Source: Pratylenchus scribneri (taxonomy: Eukaryota; Nematoda; Chromadorea; Rhabditida; Pratylenchidae). From it: a DNA stretch of 64,000 nt. A program made the translations under genes and the position numbers. Below, piece by piece: positions 1 through 12,099 of the stretch (its first letter is position 1; every line of letters starts with the position of its first letter). The stretch is taken from NCBI GenBank assembly GCA_030063045.1, contig JAQSEB010000015.1, forward strand, positions 1,116,001-1,180,000. The letters run 5' to 3'. Below the pieces are notes generated by a model, which searched no databases, was not told the DNA's origin, and worked only from the letters and a program-made list of their open reading frames with translations.

Positions 1-268
1 CCCAATGGATAGATCTCGTCAAGACGCAAAGATTGGTATATATTTTATTATAGTTTGATCAAAAATTTAGGGTTTTAAACCACTTAAACCATCTATGGGG
101 GGTTTGGTTCAAAACCAATTAAACCATGACAAATTATATTCCATTCGACACGTCTTGATGAGCTCTATCCAATGGTATATGGTTTCTGAATTTTGGACAA
201 ACCACTGAACCGTTATAAACTTTTCGCAATTTTCATAATTTATTCGCAATTTTTAATATTTCCTATAA
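1..268. mobile_element. Palindromic MITE (main family), cut by window start
   Basis: Contains the family core GATAGATCTCGTCAAGACGC, GGTTTTAAACCACTTAAACC and the inverse arm GACACGTCTTGATGAGCTC. Ends in TTTCGCAATTTT as in several full copies. Confidence 0.8.
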
Positions 269-330
269 ATAATGGTTCAGTTTTTGAAAAAAAAGCTCAA
301 ACCGGTCTGAAGTTGAAATTTTATTTATTA

Positions 331-779
331 AATGGATCATGCTAATAAGTCGAAAAAACTTTTATATCGAGACTGTACAGTAAAACTGAGATTTCCAAAT
401 TTAATAGGGCAACATTACGAAATTTACTTATTTCCAATATTTTTATATACCGTAAATCCTCTATTACTAAATGCCCAGGGTTATAATTTTCAGAAACATT
501 CTAAGTGGCAACTTTTCTGAATTTTTTGAGACAAAAAATGCTTATTTCGGCTTAATTTTACCTAAAAATTGGATATTTTTGACATGAATTTTTCGATGGG
601 GGGGGGGGGGTTTCTAAATAGAGGATTTAGGTAGCTAACATGTATATATGGAAAATAAATTATTGGAAATTTTAGATATGTATTCCGAAAGAGGAAGCGC
701 ACTAATATATTCCAACAAATTAAATAATATTTTATTTTTATTTAATCAAAAATTAAATATTCAAGTCAAATAAAATCAT
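331..779. other. No gene seen
   Basis: AT-rich sequence with a 13-nt G tract at 598-610. Short frames here lack splice or domain support. Confidence 0.6.
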
Positions 780-3187
780 TTAAGCGAATTTATTCTTTTG
801 CACCGCAAACCCACTTCGTATAGGCAACGTTTTTTCATCATCATTGAGTCCTTCCTCATCCTCTTCATCATCTTTTTCGTCCAATAATTGAACTTCATCC
901 GAATCAGAGCCACCAGAAACTCGTCGTCGATGCCGCAATTTATTCCTCAATGTTTCCTCTTCTTCGTTCTTTTCCTCCTCTTTCTGCTGAATTCGCCGGC
1001 TTCGTCGAGCTGTCAATTGAGTATCCATTTTTGGGGCCTTCCGGTTTTTTCCTTTCGGGCGGCCAATTTCCTCCTCTGAATCTGTGCTTCCTTCTTCATT
1101 GCGCTTCCTTTTATTTTTATCCTTCTTCTGCCTTTCATTCAAGTTTTCTTGCTCTTCTTCAGCAGTTTCTTCATCCTCTTCGTCATCATTGCTGCTATCT
1201 GTAATTGAAAATCAAAGTCAAAATGAATTGGTATTTTTTTTCTTATGAATTGGATAGATTTTAGGGAAAATATTTTTTGCAGGATATAAACAGTTTTTAA
1301 CTTCTAATAAATCAGTAACCGGTTTTAGGCCCATCAAACCTTATACCATTTTGTAGATCTCATCGAGACCCATCGATTGGTATATAATTTGTCATGATTG
1401 GTCAAAATTAAAGGGTAATTAAACCGTTTAAACCATTTTTCCCGTTTTTGTTTTTAAACCCTTTAATTTTGGCCAAAACATGACAAATTATATCAATTCG
1501 ATGCGTCTCGATGAGATGTACAAAATGGTATAAGGTTTGTGGGGTCTTAAACCGGTTACTGATTTATTAGAACTCAAAAACTGTTTTTTTCTGCAAAAAA
1601 TAGTAATATAGTTTTAATAATTTAATTATAGGCCTTTTTTTCTTATTTTATCAGATCCTTGAGAAAATCTATATCAGAATAATGCACTAAAAAACAGAAA
1701 TCAGAATAATGCATTAAAAATTAGCAATAAAAATCATAAATACAAAATCTCAAAATTTAATTATTAAAATTCACAAATTTAAAGCTCATTCTTAGAAAGC
1801 TGGGGATTTTAATTTTTTTAAAAATATATTTTGAAAATTCAATCAAAAATCAAATTTAATATTGAATTAAATGTTAGAAGACCCACCGGATTCAGATTCA
1901 TCTTCATCATCATCGTCCACTAAAAAATCTTCCATAACGCTGCCCGATTCCACATCCATGGCATCCTCTCGATCGCCGCCGTATTCATCCTGATAATAAG
2001 CGCCGGTGAATTTCATCATCTTTTTTGCACGTGTGCTCGGCGTAACATGATGGAATGTGGAGATATCATCATCAGAAACATCATCGTCTTCTTTGCTTTT
2101 TCGTGTCCGGCATCGGCGTTTGCGATTTGTTGCCCCACCGCTTGTGGATGAAGAACATTTTCGTGTGCGGCTGCGTGTCTAAAATATGGGAAATTTCAAA
2201 AAAAATAGGTGTTTTTATTTTTTATTCTGAAATGTTTTGTTTGCCACAAAATTTGTGATGCTATTTAATTTTGCGAAAAAAAATTGAAAATTGCGAAAAG
2301 TTTATAACGGTTTAATGGTTTGTCCCAGACCCCCAAACACGATACCCAATCGATAGATCTCGTCAAACGTCAAGACGCGTCGATTGGTATATATTTTATT
2401 ATAGTTTGATCAATCAAAAATTTAGGGTTTTAAACCACTTAAACCTTTTTTATGGGATTTGGATCAAAACCAATTAAACCATGACAAATTATATACCATT
2501 CGATGTGTATTAACGAGCTCTATCCAATGGTATATGGTTTATGAATTTTAGGCCACAAAACCGTTGTAAACTTCGCAATTTTTAATGTTTTTTTCGCAAT
2601 TTTAAATATTTCCCCAAAATTTGGTACTTGCTGGCATTGGATCCACTTTTTTGTTGAAAATGAAAGGAAGGATCCCCCTGTCCCCTCCCTTATAGAGGAT
2701 GTGTTTGGGATATAGCTAGATGCTAGGAAAGGAATATCTGAAATCCTATCTTCTCTTATGATCTTAATAATCACCTCAGTCAGAGAGAGGTGAGCCTCTT
2801 CGTCATTCTTTTAATAGATAAAAAGCGGACCCAAAGTTGATAATAACGAAAATTTTTGTTTTACTGTGTCTTTTGTGTTTTGCTTTAAAGGAATTTTTGA
2901 GTTTTCACTAAAATGTATGTTTTTGTTTTCGTAAATGTTCATTTTAAGAATACTGGTTTGAAATTCGAATAAAATTTGATTGTTTTTAAGATAATTTTTC
3001 ATTTGTCAATTTATCTTTTTGTACAACTAAAACCCACATTTGGAGTTCGTTTATTTGCCACAATTTGTTGTCCCCCATCGTTCTCCTCGTCACTGCTGTC
3101 AATTCGGTTTGCCGTTTTTGGCTGTTCTTCCTCTTCATCATCCGAAATTTCAATTCGTTTTCGTTGCTTTTTCGGTGATTTTGACAT
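780..3187 (-). CDS. Acidic/basic low-complexity nuclear-type protein (3 exons)
   Basis: Exons on the minus strand are 3187-3038, 2178-1887 and 1198-780. Phases match (0, then 1) and the total is 861 nt, giving 286 aa. The start is the first ATG, reading MSKSPKKQRKRIEISDDEE, a basic nuclear-localisation-like run followed by acidic serines. The middle exon is rich in Arg/Thr and then has MEDFLVDDDDEDESE; the last exon alternates Lys/Arg with Glu/Asp runs and contains RRSRRIQQKEEE. There are no membrane segments. The FLVDDDDE motif faintly recalls the DUF4211/CCDC82 type of nuclear protein, but I cannot confirm that. A palindromic MITE sits in each of the two introns. It lies 167 bp downstream of a same-strand family gene, so it may be the last gene of a minus-strand operon. 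The gene model is well supported; the function is unknown. Confidence 0.75.
1268..1603. mobile_element. Palindromic MITE (main family)
   Basis: Arms CTAATAAATCAGTAACCGG / CCGGTTACTGATTTATTAG with the usual core. It lies in the last intron of the acidic gene. Confidence 0.85.
2269..2614. mobile_element. Palindromic MITE (main family)
   Basis: GATAGATCTCGTC, GACGCGTCGATTGGTATATA and the inverse arm ATTATATACCATTCGATG. Flanked by GCGAAAA / CGCAATTTT ends; lies in intron 1 of the acidic gene. Confidence 0.85.
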
Positions 3188-4429
3188 TTTTTTCTTTTTT
3201 GATAAACTTAAAAATTAGATAAAAAAAACAAATTGATCGATATTTGATTAAAAAACAAAATAAATTAGAAAAAATATTCGTTAATTTCAAACTTTAACAA
3301 CAAATAATAAAGAAGACAATTTAATTCAAAAATTATTATTTTTCCTGATAAAATTCAATAACGAAATGGAATATTTCTATTTTCTGCCAATCTTCGATAT
3401 TTTTCCTCATAATCTTCTTCAAAATCAAAAAGTGTGCGTATTTTTCTTCCTGAAGCGGCTATCAATGGGTCCAGCAGCAGTAGTTCATCATTATCTTCTT
3501 CGAGATCATCATCAGCGATAATTTCATCCGTTTTCAATTCAGTTGAAGCTGGAGGGGCACGGATCTCACCTTAAATAATTTTAAAAAAATTTCAGTCAAA
3601 TGGCGTAGTAGCATTAATTGAATCATCAAAAATTCAGATTTTCTGGTCAAAATTTAGACATTTTGAAAAGGCTTAATTCATGAAAATCGATTTATTCATG
3701 CATAAATTAATTTACATATAATATTTTGCATTCTTTTTAGATTTTTGCAGCATAAAAATTTTAAAAATAATTGTTCCTAGCGGGAAAAAATCTGAAAAAT
3801 CAGAACAGAGGAAAACCCTGTATTATATGTAGCCTAAAATTTTGGCTCAATAAATATTTTCTTCATTAAATCTTAAAAGTTAAATAAAAACATAAAAAAT
3901 TTATATTTTTTTAGCTTATCTAGCGGAAATAAAGAACTTACCCATATGGAAAAATTGCTTTGGAATATGTGCCGGTGCATCTTTCGCAATTTTCTCTGTC
4001 CCATCAAATTTTGCCAACATTTCGGCCATTTGTTCGCGCAACCAAGGCAGTGCTTTTAATGGAAAAGTCATTCTTCTTTCTTTTGCACTGATTTTGTTGT
4101 TATTATTGGCGCAAAGTAAAAGGCAAATTTGTTTTTTCATCATTCCTTGGTCATTATTTATAAGAAGCACCAATTCCAAATGGAATTTATGGATTAGGCC
4201 ATTCACTTCCACATTTCTTAGTTTCAATTTATGTTGGGATTGATGGAGGACAGCATTGTTTGCTTCCTCATTCAATGGGGAGTATTATCTGTAGAAGAAT
4301 AGCAGGAAAATTTAAATAAAATCACAAATTATTTTAACCGTTAATTTTAATTTGAAACAATTCGATTAATTCATTCTATATCCTAATCCTAAATTGTTGT
4401 ATTTTTATGGAAGTCCAGGCTTCAAGCAC

Positions 4430-4690
4430 GTAACCAGAAATTTTCCAAAGAGGGGACAATTTGAAAAATTTCTCGTTATAACGGGTAAATTTTTCCCCAT
4501 AAGGGGAAATTTGGCCCAAAAATGATCCCACGGTGGGAATGTTTGACCCAAAAATGCCCCACAGGGGAAAATTTTTCCATTTTTGAGGAATTTTTCCCAA
4601 AGGAGGGTCCACGGACCCCAAAGAAGGGGGCCATTCCCCCCCCCCCCCCCCCCCCCCCCCCTCTGGATATGGGCCTGCCAGGCTTATTCG
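4430..4690. mobile_element. C-tract element, copy 1
   Basis: Repeated AAATTT-TTCCC-type segments and a 26-nt C run (4636-4661) next to CTCTGGATATGGGCCTGCC. Similar to 20495-20760 and 59110-59280. Located in intron 3 of copy 1. Confidence 0.5.
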
Positions 4691-4911
4691 ATTTTTTTTT
4701 AAAATTGCCTCATTCATTATTGAATCTAAAATAATAAAATAACCTTGAATTTGCAATTTTTGTTCAAAATTTTCTGCCGCAAATTCCGCAATTAGTTCAT
4801 CCAATGCCCGAACAAATGCATAGGCATCCTCCGGAATCAAAACATGACGAAAATGGTAGAAACGACCATTTTCTAATAACTGTAATTTATATAAATATTT
4901 ATCTAGAAAAG

Positions 4912-5240
4912 TATTTTTTGCAGAGAGATTAGTTTAGTTTCTTCTGCAAAGAGATCGGATTTTTGATTTTAACCTTTTGTTGCTTGATTCTAGAATCCTA
5001 AACCTAATACTTTATGGAGCTCATCGAGACGCGTCGATTAAAATATAGTTTGTTGGGGTTTAAACCAAAACCAAAAAGTTAATAAACCAAAAACCAAAAT
5101 ATGGTTTAGACGGTTTAACTTTGGCCAAATCTATATATCAATCTACGCGTTTTGATGAGCTCTACAAAATGGATATAAGGTTTGGGGTCTAGGATTAAGC
5201 ACTAAACAGTTATCCTCAAAAAACTGATCTCTCGGAAAAA
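4912..5240. mobile_element. Palindromic MITE (main family, GAGAGAT-end variant)
   Basis: Core GAGCTCATCGAGACGCGTCG and inverse TACGCGTTTTGATGAGCTC. Ends carry GAGATCGG / CTGATCTCTCGG. Confidence 0.8.
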
Positions 5241-6061
5241 GATACCAAAGCTTTAGGCAAAAAACCCACACCCATTATTTTTTATGCTGATTTGTAATTA
5301 TTAATATAATACTGACAGCGATATTGAAGAATTTGTGGCCATTTGTGCCCTTTTCCAATTGAATATTCAATCGCTTTTTGCTGTGAATGTTCAGTTCAAG
5401 CCATCGAGTCTCTAAACTCTCTTCTAAAAGTTGTGCTTGCTCTTTTTGGTTGACAATTTTATTTGTTGATGTTTCGCACTGCCATGAAGTAATTGAAGAA
5501 GAAGAATTTGTATTTTTGATATCACCGCTTTGATTCAAATTTTGCATTTTGGTTTCCATTTTTGAGTAATTAAGGCCATCATCATTACCAATGGAGAAAT
5601 GATTGTGTTGGTAGAACTGATGAATTTAAAAACAATTTTAAAACTTTTTAATCCATCATAATAGGGGATATTCTCTTCACAATTTAGTTTGTACTTTTAT
5701 TGGGGCCATTAAATCTTATATAAATTTAAATTAAACCTGTTGAAGTTTGGATTGAACCAAGCAATAACGGCCATTCCTACTTTGGATTGCCGGAAATTGT
5801 CTGCCATAAATTGTGCATAATTTGTGGAGGCCTTTGCCATAAATAAATTTGTTGACGTTGAATAATTGATAGACAAAATGGCGTGTTTGGAACATTTTTT
5901 GTTGGCTTAAAATTCAAATTAAATTGTGCAATGAAAATTTGGGTCAAAAATATTTAAAATAATTGAAATTGAAAAACAAATATGAAAACAAAAAATTTGT
6001 TGAAATTAAATTTTTATACACCAGCAGAGACGAAAATAACAAAAAAAAAACTAATTGTTTA

Positions 6062-8463
6062 TTATTTTTGTAAAATCAATGTATTGATGGATTTTTTTGT
6101 TTTAGCTGCTGTTCTTCTATATTTGTTCATTTCTTCATCATCAAATTGGAAAAGTGCGCGAATGTGTTCCTCCAATTTGGCCATTTGTGGATCTACCGGC
6201 TCTTCAATGCCATTTTTGTTGGGTTTTTTCACTTTAGGTCGTTGCAAATTAGGTTTTCCTTGCATACCAAAAGGCATTTGCTTTTTATGACCATCTTCAT
6301 TGAAATTTTGCATTTTGGTTGGCATCTTTGGATATTGTTGAAAAGATGCGGGTTTTTTCTTGACAAATTGTGGCTGTCTCATTCTTTTGTCTTCAAAACT
6401 GTGAGCAGAGGAAGAAATGCAATTTGGAAGAAGAACATTGGTATTACCTTCAAAAGAGAAATATATTAGGATAAAATACAATAATTAAATATTAAGCTTA
6501 TTTTTCAGCCTATAATATAGCATACCCAAATTGAAGAATTGTTCTGGGATTTGTGCCGGTGCCTCCTTCTCAATTTCCTCTGTCCCATCATATTTTTCCA
6601 ACATTTCGGCCATTTGTTTGCGCAACCAAGGCAATGCTTTCAAATTTAAATTCCTTGTAATTTTTTTCATACTGATTTTGTGAAAGGCAATAAGTCCCAA
6701 TGATAGTGATGAACTTTGCATTTGATCATTCATTTTGTCCTTGTCCATTTTTGGAAAAAACCATAATTCCAATTGAAATTTGTGGAATAAGCCAGTAAAT
6801 TCGACAGATTTCAGTGTTTGATGGGCATCTTTGGCAATTTTAATGGCTGATTGGAAATCTGAAAATCGAGTTATGAGCAGGGATTCTTCCCAATGGTCTC
6901 AATGATGAGTGTAAAATTAAGAATGAGATAATATTATTTTGTCGAGAGATTTAAATAGTTTTGCCGAGAAAATGCATTATTTTGTCGAGAGATTAGTTTT
7001 TTGAATATAACTATCTTGTGCTTCATCCTAAGACCCCAAAACATGTAGCCACTTTATAGAACTCACCGAGAAGCGTCTATTGATATATAATTTGCTCGGG
7101 TTTGGTTCAAAACCAAAAATTATAAACCAAAATTTGGTTAATACCTTTGATTTTGGCCAAACCCGCATAATTGACGAGTCTCGATGAGCTCTATAAAATG
7201 GCTGTATGGTTTAACGGTCCATGACTAAGTTTCAAGCACAAAGAGAGTTATATTCAAAAAACTGATCTCTCGGCAAAACCATTTAAATCTCTCGGCAAAT
7301 TAATTTGCATCCTTAAGAAATTTGTGTGTTCATTCAAACCTTGAATTTTCAATTTTTGTTCAAAATTTTCCCCCGCCAATTCCATAATAAGTTCATCCAA
7401 TGCTCGCACAAATGAATAGGCATCTTGCGGGACCAGAATGCTAGTGAAGTCATCGTATTTGCCATATTTGTATGTCTAATTTATTAAAATACTATGTATA
7501 AAATATTCGTAAATCTCACAGTGATTCGGAAGTATTTGTTGCCGCTTTTTCCTCTACTAATTCGTAGTCTCACATTCCTTCTTTTAAACGGGTCCAGCCA
7601 AAGAAATTGACTCTCCAAATCCAAATGATTGTAAGGGCTAGAAAGATGATCATTGGTATATATTCTCGTGTAAAATTGACAGCGCTCATATTGGAGCTGA
7701 AAAACAATTTAATCTCTTAAATTAGCGAATATTTATGTACTCCTTTTCTTAAAAGTATTGTAAATTTTTGTATTTTGGCCCATATAATTTTTTGACCATT
7801 AATATTCAGATATCTTTTTAGAGTAGTAAACTGCGAAAACATCGAAATTATAAGAAAGGATGGTATTTAATTTTGCGAAAAAAACATTGAAAATTGCGAA
7901 AAAAACATTGAAAATTGCGAAAAGAGTATTGAAAATTGCGAAAAGTTTATAACGGTTTAATGGTGTCCTCGACCCCCAAACTATTTACCCAATCGATAGA
8001 TCTAGTCAAGACGCAAAGATTGGTATATTGTCGTGGTTTGATCAACAATTAAGAGTTTTAAACCACTTAAACCGCTTAATGGGGTTTGGTTCAAAACCAA
8101 TTAAACCATGACAAATTATATACCATTCGATGCGTCTTGATGAGCTCTATCCAATGGTATATGGTTTCTGAATTTTGGACAAACCAATAAACCGTTATAA
8201 ACTTTTCGCAATTTTCGATACTCTTTTCGCAATTTTCAAATTTTTTTTCGCAATTTTAAATATTTCCCTTACCATTGACATTTATAATCATTTTTTATTT
8301 AAAAAACCTGTTGAGGCTGGATGGGAATATTACAATTGGAATTTATATTCTGAATTTGCATAAATTGATTGCCAAATACTAGCCATTTTGAGAAGATTTT
8401 GCTGCTCGGTTTGTTGTCATGGAATAGATGATAACACAAATGTCGGGTGCAAAGCATTTTCAT
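6062..8463 (-). CDS. Novel tandem family, copy 2 (intact, 395 aa)
   Basis: Five exons: 8463-8308, 7696-7520, 7475-7340, 6858-6526, 6447-6062. They sum to 1188 nt with consistent phases (0,0,1,1). Exon 1 begins MKMLCTRHLCYHLF. Exon 2 ends in a basic beta-like segment (RLRISRGKSGNKYF). Exon 3 gives LVPQDAYSFVRALDELI and then ENFEQKLKIQ. Exon 4 gives LKALPWLRKQMAEMLEKYDG and APAQIPEQFF. The last exon is Lys/Pro/Gln-rich and ends HIRALFQFDDEEMNKYRR. No signal peptide or membrane helix is evident. Palindromic MITEs occupy the introns at 6930-7297 and 7868-8263. It is the first minus-strand gene next to the divergent intergenic region 8464-9063. Function unknown; a nucleic-acid-binding PC4/PUR-like fold is only a hypothesis. 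Confidence 0.8.
6930..7297. mobile_element. Palindromic MITE (main family, GAGAGAT-end variant)
   Basis: Ends TTTGTCGAGAGATTTAAAT / ATTTAAATCTCTCGGCAAA around the family core; in intron 3 of copy 2. Confidence 0.85.
7868..8263. mobile_element. Palindromic MITE (main family, GCGAAAA-end variant)
   Basis: Several GAAAATTGCGAAAA repeats at the left and CGCAATTTTC at the right flank the core; in intron 1 of copy 2. Confidence 0.85.
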
Positions 8464-9063
8464 GTTTTTTAAAAAAGAATGGCTAAATAGATAGATTGAA
8501 AATCAAACCTAAAAATATTTTAAAGCATTCAATCAAAACAATTACATTTGTATAATTTATTTGAGATTCCTAGGATTAAAAAAAGGTCTGGATAAAAAAT
8601 TGATAATTAAGTATGCACATGGCCTAATAAATGATAAATAACAATCCAAACTCCCTATTCCTGCAATAAAAATCTCTACACTCAAAAATTAAAATGCACA
8701 AAAATCCCTATTTTAGTTACTTTTAGAGTTTACAATTAAGTTTTAATTAAGGGCTGGCAGCTGCTGGCTTAGATTTTAGAGCATGGTGGAAAAGGGGGGG
8801 GGGGGGGGGAGGGCAGATAGATATTCATTTATTATTAGAAATTTTTTGCTATTTTTTGTAATTATGATTTTTTATGGGAATTTTAGGGTGCCCTGCCTGA
8901 ATATGAATATATAAAATAATTTAATTATTTTATAGAATTTATAGAAAGAATAAATCAATAATTCGTGTCATCTTGTTTGATGTTTGAACCAATTTCCTTA
9001 AAAAATTTAATTCATGAGCTTAAATTGTATGTATAATTTTTAGAATATTTAAAGCCAATACAA
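8464..9063. promoter_or_regulatory. Divergent intergenic region between the two gene arrays
   Basis: About 600 bp separate the divergent start codons of copy 2 (minus) and copy 3 (plus). It contains a 16-nt G tract (8794-8809) and otherwise AT-rich sequence. It probably holds promoters for both directions; no specific element is recognised. Confidence 0.4.
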
Positions 9064-11981
9064 ATGTTCCGCCATTTTTGCTCTCATTTATTCCAAGTCA
9101 ACAAATTTATTTATGGCAAAGTCCTTCACTCAAACTGGCATACATTGGAAACAATATATGGCGGACAGTTCTCGAAAATTCTGAGTAGGAATGGACATTC
9201 TTGCATTAAACATCAAGAGGTTTTTTTCTAAATATAAAAGATTTAAAAATTCAACCCAAATTTAAACCAAAATACATTTTAATCTTCAAATGAAAAGTAT
9301 TTATTTGATTATGATTAATTAGTTTGTAACCTCTGGAAGTTTATCGGCATTTATCGACGAGAAGAAAGCTAAATTTAAATTATTTATTTCAGTTGTGCCA
9401 TCGCTCTCAATTCTCTATTCTAAATGATGGCATTGATACTCACTCCATCGAGAGTAAAATAAACTCTTCTTCGACAACTATTTTGACGCAAAAAACACCA
9501 ACAAATAATCTAATCAAGCAAAAAAAGCAACAACAAAATTTGGAAGGGACAGAAAAACTCGTTGAAGATATTGAGATTCGATTCTTTCAATTGGACATTT
9601 ACAATAAAAAACAATTGCAACTTAGATTGCTAAAAGGCAGAAAAGGCTTTAAATTCCTCCAAATTAATGTGAGTATTTTTCGTTTATATTTAGCCTATAT
9701 GTGATTAAAATGTAAATTACAGCTGCTAAAAAATGATAAATACTTCAATTTCACCAAAATTCCGATGCCAGAAGATGCCTATGCATTTGTTCGGGCATTG
9801 GATGAACTCATTTTGGAATTGGCGGCAGAAAATTTTGAACAAAGTGTTCACAATATACAAAGTTTGTTCTCTAAAGGCTATTTTATGACAAATTCGAATA
9901 ATTAGAAATTTATTTAAAAAGCCAAAAAAAGCATATTCGGAATAATCATAAATAATATTATTCAATTGTGGGATATACATTTATTCGTACGGGTCGATTC
10001 CTGAATAGACAAAGGGCCGTGCAAATGTGGCCGTTTCCTGAATTGTGCAAATGTTTGCGTTTTCGACTTATAATAAATCAGAAACAGGTTCTATACCCTA
10101 CAAACCTTATACCATTTTTTGTCATGGTTAAGTCAAAATTAGAGGGTATTAAACTGTTCAAACCATTTTCCATTATTTGGTTTTAAATTAAACCCTTTTT
10201 GGGACAAAATCAGATATTTTATAAACCATTCGATGCGTCTCGATGAGATCTACAAAATGGTATTAAGGCTTGTAGGGTATAAAACTGTTTTATGATTTAT
10301 TAGAAGTCGAAAACGCAAACATTTGCACAATTCAGGAAACGACATAGCACCCATTTATTAAAATGTTATAAAATACAATAAATTTTCATAAAAGAGAACT
10401 TAATTATTAAATTTTTCATTTATAATTTATTAAATTTTAAAATTTTTTCCAGTTATCCAATCAACAGCCGAAACTGACGCTGCTAACCATCAACTCGGAA
10501 GTAGATTGAAGTTGAAAACTGTCGAAGTGATTGGCCTACACCACAAATTCCAATTGGAATTAATTCTTTTTATAAAGCCGGAGAATGATGAGATTGATAA
10601 GCAAATTAGCCTTCGACTTAATGCTATCAATAAAATTAATGCGAAAGAATGGGGGACATTTTTCCCACTACGAGCATTGCCTTGGTTGCGCAATCAAATG
10701 GCCGAAATTTTGGTGAAACATGATGGGACAGAGGCCATAATTTTGGAGGCACCGGCCCAAATTCCGAAACAATTCATCAACATAAGTATGATTTTTTGTC
10801 TAACAAAGTTGAAAAAACTAAAAATGTTTTTTATTTAATTTATTATTCCGCCTACTTTCACCGAATATTTTAGGGATTCTAATCCCCTAGCCTGATAATT
10901 AGGAATATAAATTTATGTAAGAGTCGAGTCAATTTTTTGAAATCTTTATGAGAAAATATTTTTTACCGAGAGATCGGTTTTTTGATTATAACTTGTTAGT
11001 TCTTGATCCCAGAACCCCAAATTTTATACCCATTTTATAGAACTCATCGAGACGCGTCGAATGATGTATAATTTGTTGAAGTTTGGTTCAAAAATAAAAG
11101 AGATGGAACCAAAAAATTAAAATATGGTTTAAACGGTTTAACTCTTTTAGTTTTGAACCAAACTTAAATAAACTATAATTCATTAGACGCTTCTTGATAA
11201 GCTCTATAAAATGGTTATAAGGTTTGTGGTTCTGGGATTAAGCACTAATAAGTTATAATCAAAAAATCGATCTCTCGGCAAACCCACCCCCTCTTTTAAT
11301 TAATAAAATGGAATATTAATTTTTCCGAAAAATTTTTTGCTATATTTTTAATTTTCATTTATTAAAGGTGCTTTCATTGCTCCAACCACTTCAAATGACA
11401 TTTCTTCTTCAGCTGTACAAAAAATGCAGCCAAAATTGCTAACACAATCCATCAACAAGAAGTCCTCATTTGTTCAGTCCATGACCTCCTTTATCCCACA
11501 ACAAAAAGGTAAGATGACTCCGTAATAGTTTTACGATTTCTAGAATTATTTTCATTTTTATCTTTTTTTTTTTTTAATTTCCATTTTTGAAGATGTTTTC
11601 CGTGCTCTTCCCATTCCTAATGGCATTTCTTCTGCTGGCCATAGGTTGAATCAAAAACGAATGCAACCACAATTTGTCAACAGAAAACCAGCATCTTTTC
11701 AACAAAACCCAAAAATGTCATCAGCCAAAATGCAAAATTCAAATCAAAATGAGTATAAATATTCAAAGATGCCTTTGCCCTTCCAACAAAGAACAAATTT
11801 GAAACGACCTAAAGTGAAAAAACCCAACAAAAATGACATTGGGCCGATAGATCCACAAATGGCCGAATTGGATAAAGGCATTCGCTCACTTTTCGATTTT
11901 GATGATGGACAAATGGAGAAATATAGAAGAATAATGGCTAAAAGAAAATTTTCATCGAGACCATTGATTTTTGTGAAATAA
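9064..11981 (+). CDS. Novel tandem family, copy 3 (intact, 477 aa)
   Basis: Six exons: 9064-9219, 9393-9668, 9723-9861, 10453-10785, 11368-11508, 11593-11981; total 1434 nt and all phases agree. Exon 1 reads MFRHFCSHLFQVNKFIYGK, close to copy 1. Exon 2 has a Gln/Lys-rich linker, then FFQLDIYNKKQLQLRLLKG. Exon 3 has MPEDAYAFVRALDELILEL. Exon 4 has LRALPWLRNQMAEILVKHDG. An extra small exon (11368-11508, Ser/Gln-rich) is absent from copies 2 and 5. The last exon ends GIRSLFDFDDGQMEKYRR. Introns 3 and 4 contain palindromic MITEs. It is the first plus-strand gene after the divergent region, and the next copy starts only 119 bp downstream. Confidence 0.82.
10019..10344. mobile_element. Palindromic MITE (main family, distinct ends)
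   Basis: Ends TGAATTGTGCAAATGTTTGC / GCAAACATTTGCACAATTCA are unlike other copies, while the core is the family core. In intron 3 of copy 3. Confidence 0.85.
10950..11285. mobile_element. Palindromic MITE (main family, GAGAGAT-end variant)
   Basis: CCGAGAGATCGGTTTTTTGA / TCAAAAAATCGATCTCTCGG ends with the GACGCGTCGA core; in intron 4 of copy 3. Confidence 0.85.
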
Positions 11982-12099
11982 TGTTATTTTATTGCTAATA
12001 TTAAAAATTATTTAACAAAAAATATTGTATAGTTTGTATTTTGTTACTATTTTATTTTGCTTTAATTTTTAACTCAAAATTTTTAAATAATTTAGAAAA

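Larger units (their letters stand above)
3355..5895 (-). pseudogene. Novel tandem family, copy 1 (one apparent frameshift)
   Basis: Exons are 5895-5737, 5616-5317, 4879-4744, 4288-3942 and 3569-3355, the same architecture as the intact copies. Exon 1 reads MFQTRHFVYQLFNVNKF, exon 3 carries IPEDAYAFVRALDELI, exon 4 carries LPWLREQMAEMLAKFDGT, and the tail has RTLFDFEEDYEEKYRR. Exon lengths sum to 1157 nt, which is not a multiple of three. Exon 4 is 347 nt where the others are multiples of three, and after the acceptor at 4289-4290 the frame meets TGA in the CCCC stretch at about 4275-4280. One missing base there would explain it, so this is a recent break or an assembly error. The tail exon is more acidic than in other copies. 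Intron 3 holds a long C-tract element. The next gene upstream (copy 2) ends 166 bp away on the same strand. Confidence 0.7.

Noticed and set aside
950..1204. Plus-strand frame opposite the acidic gene
   Set aside because: Shadow of the Glu/Lys-rich minus exon; Ser/Phe/Leu-rich antisense composition.
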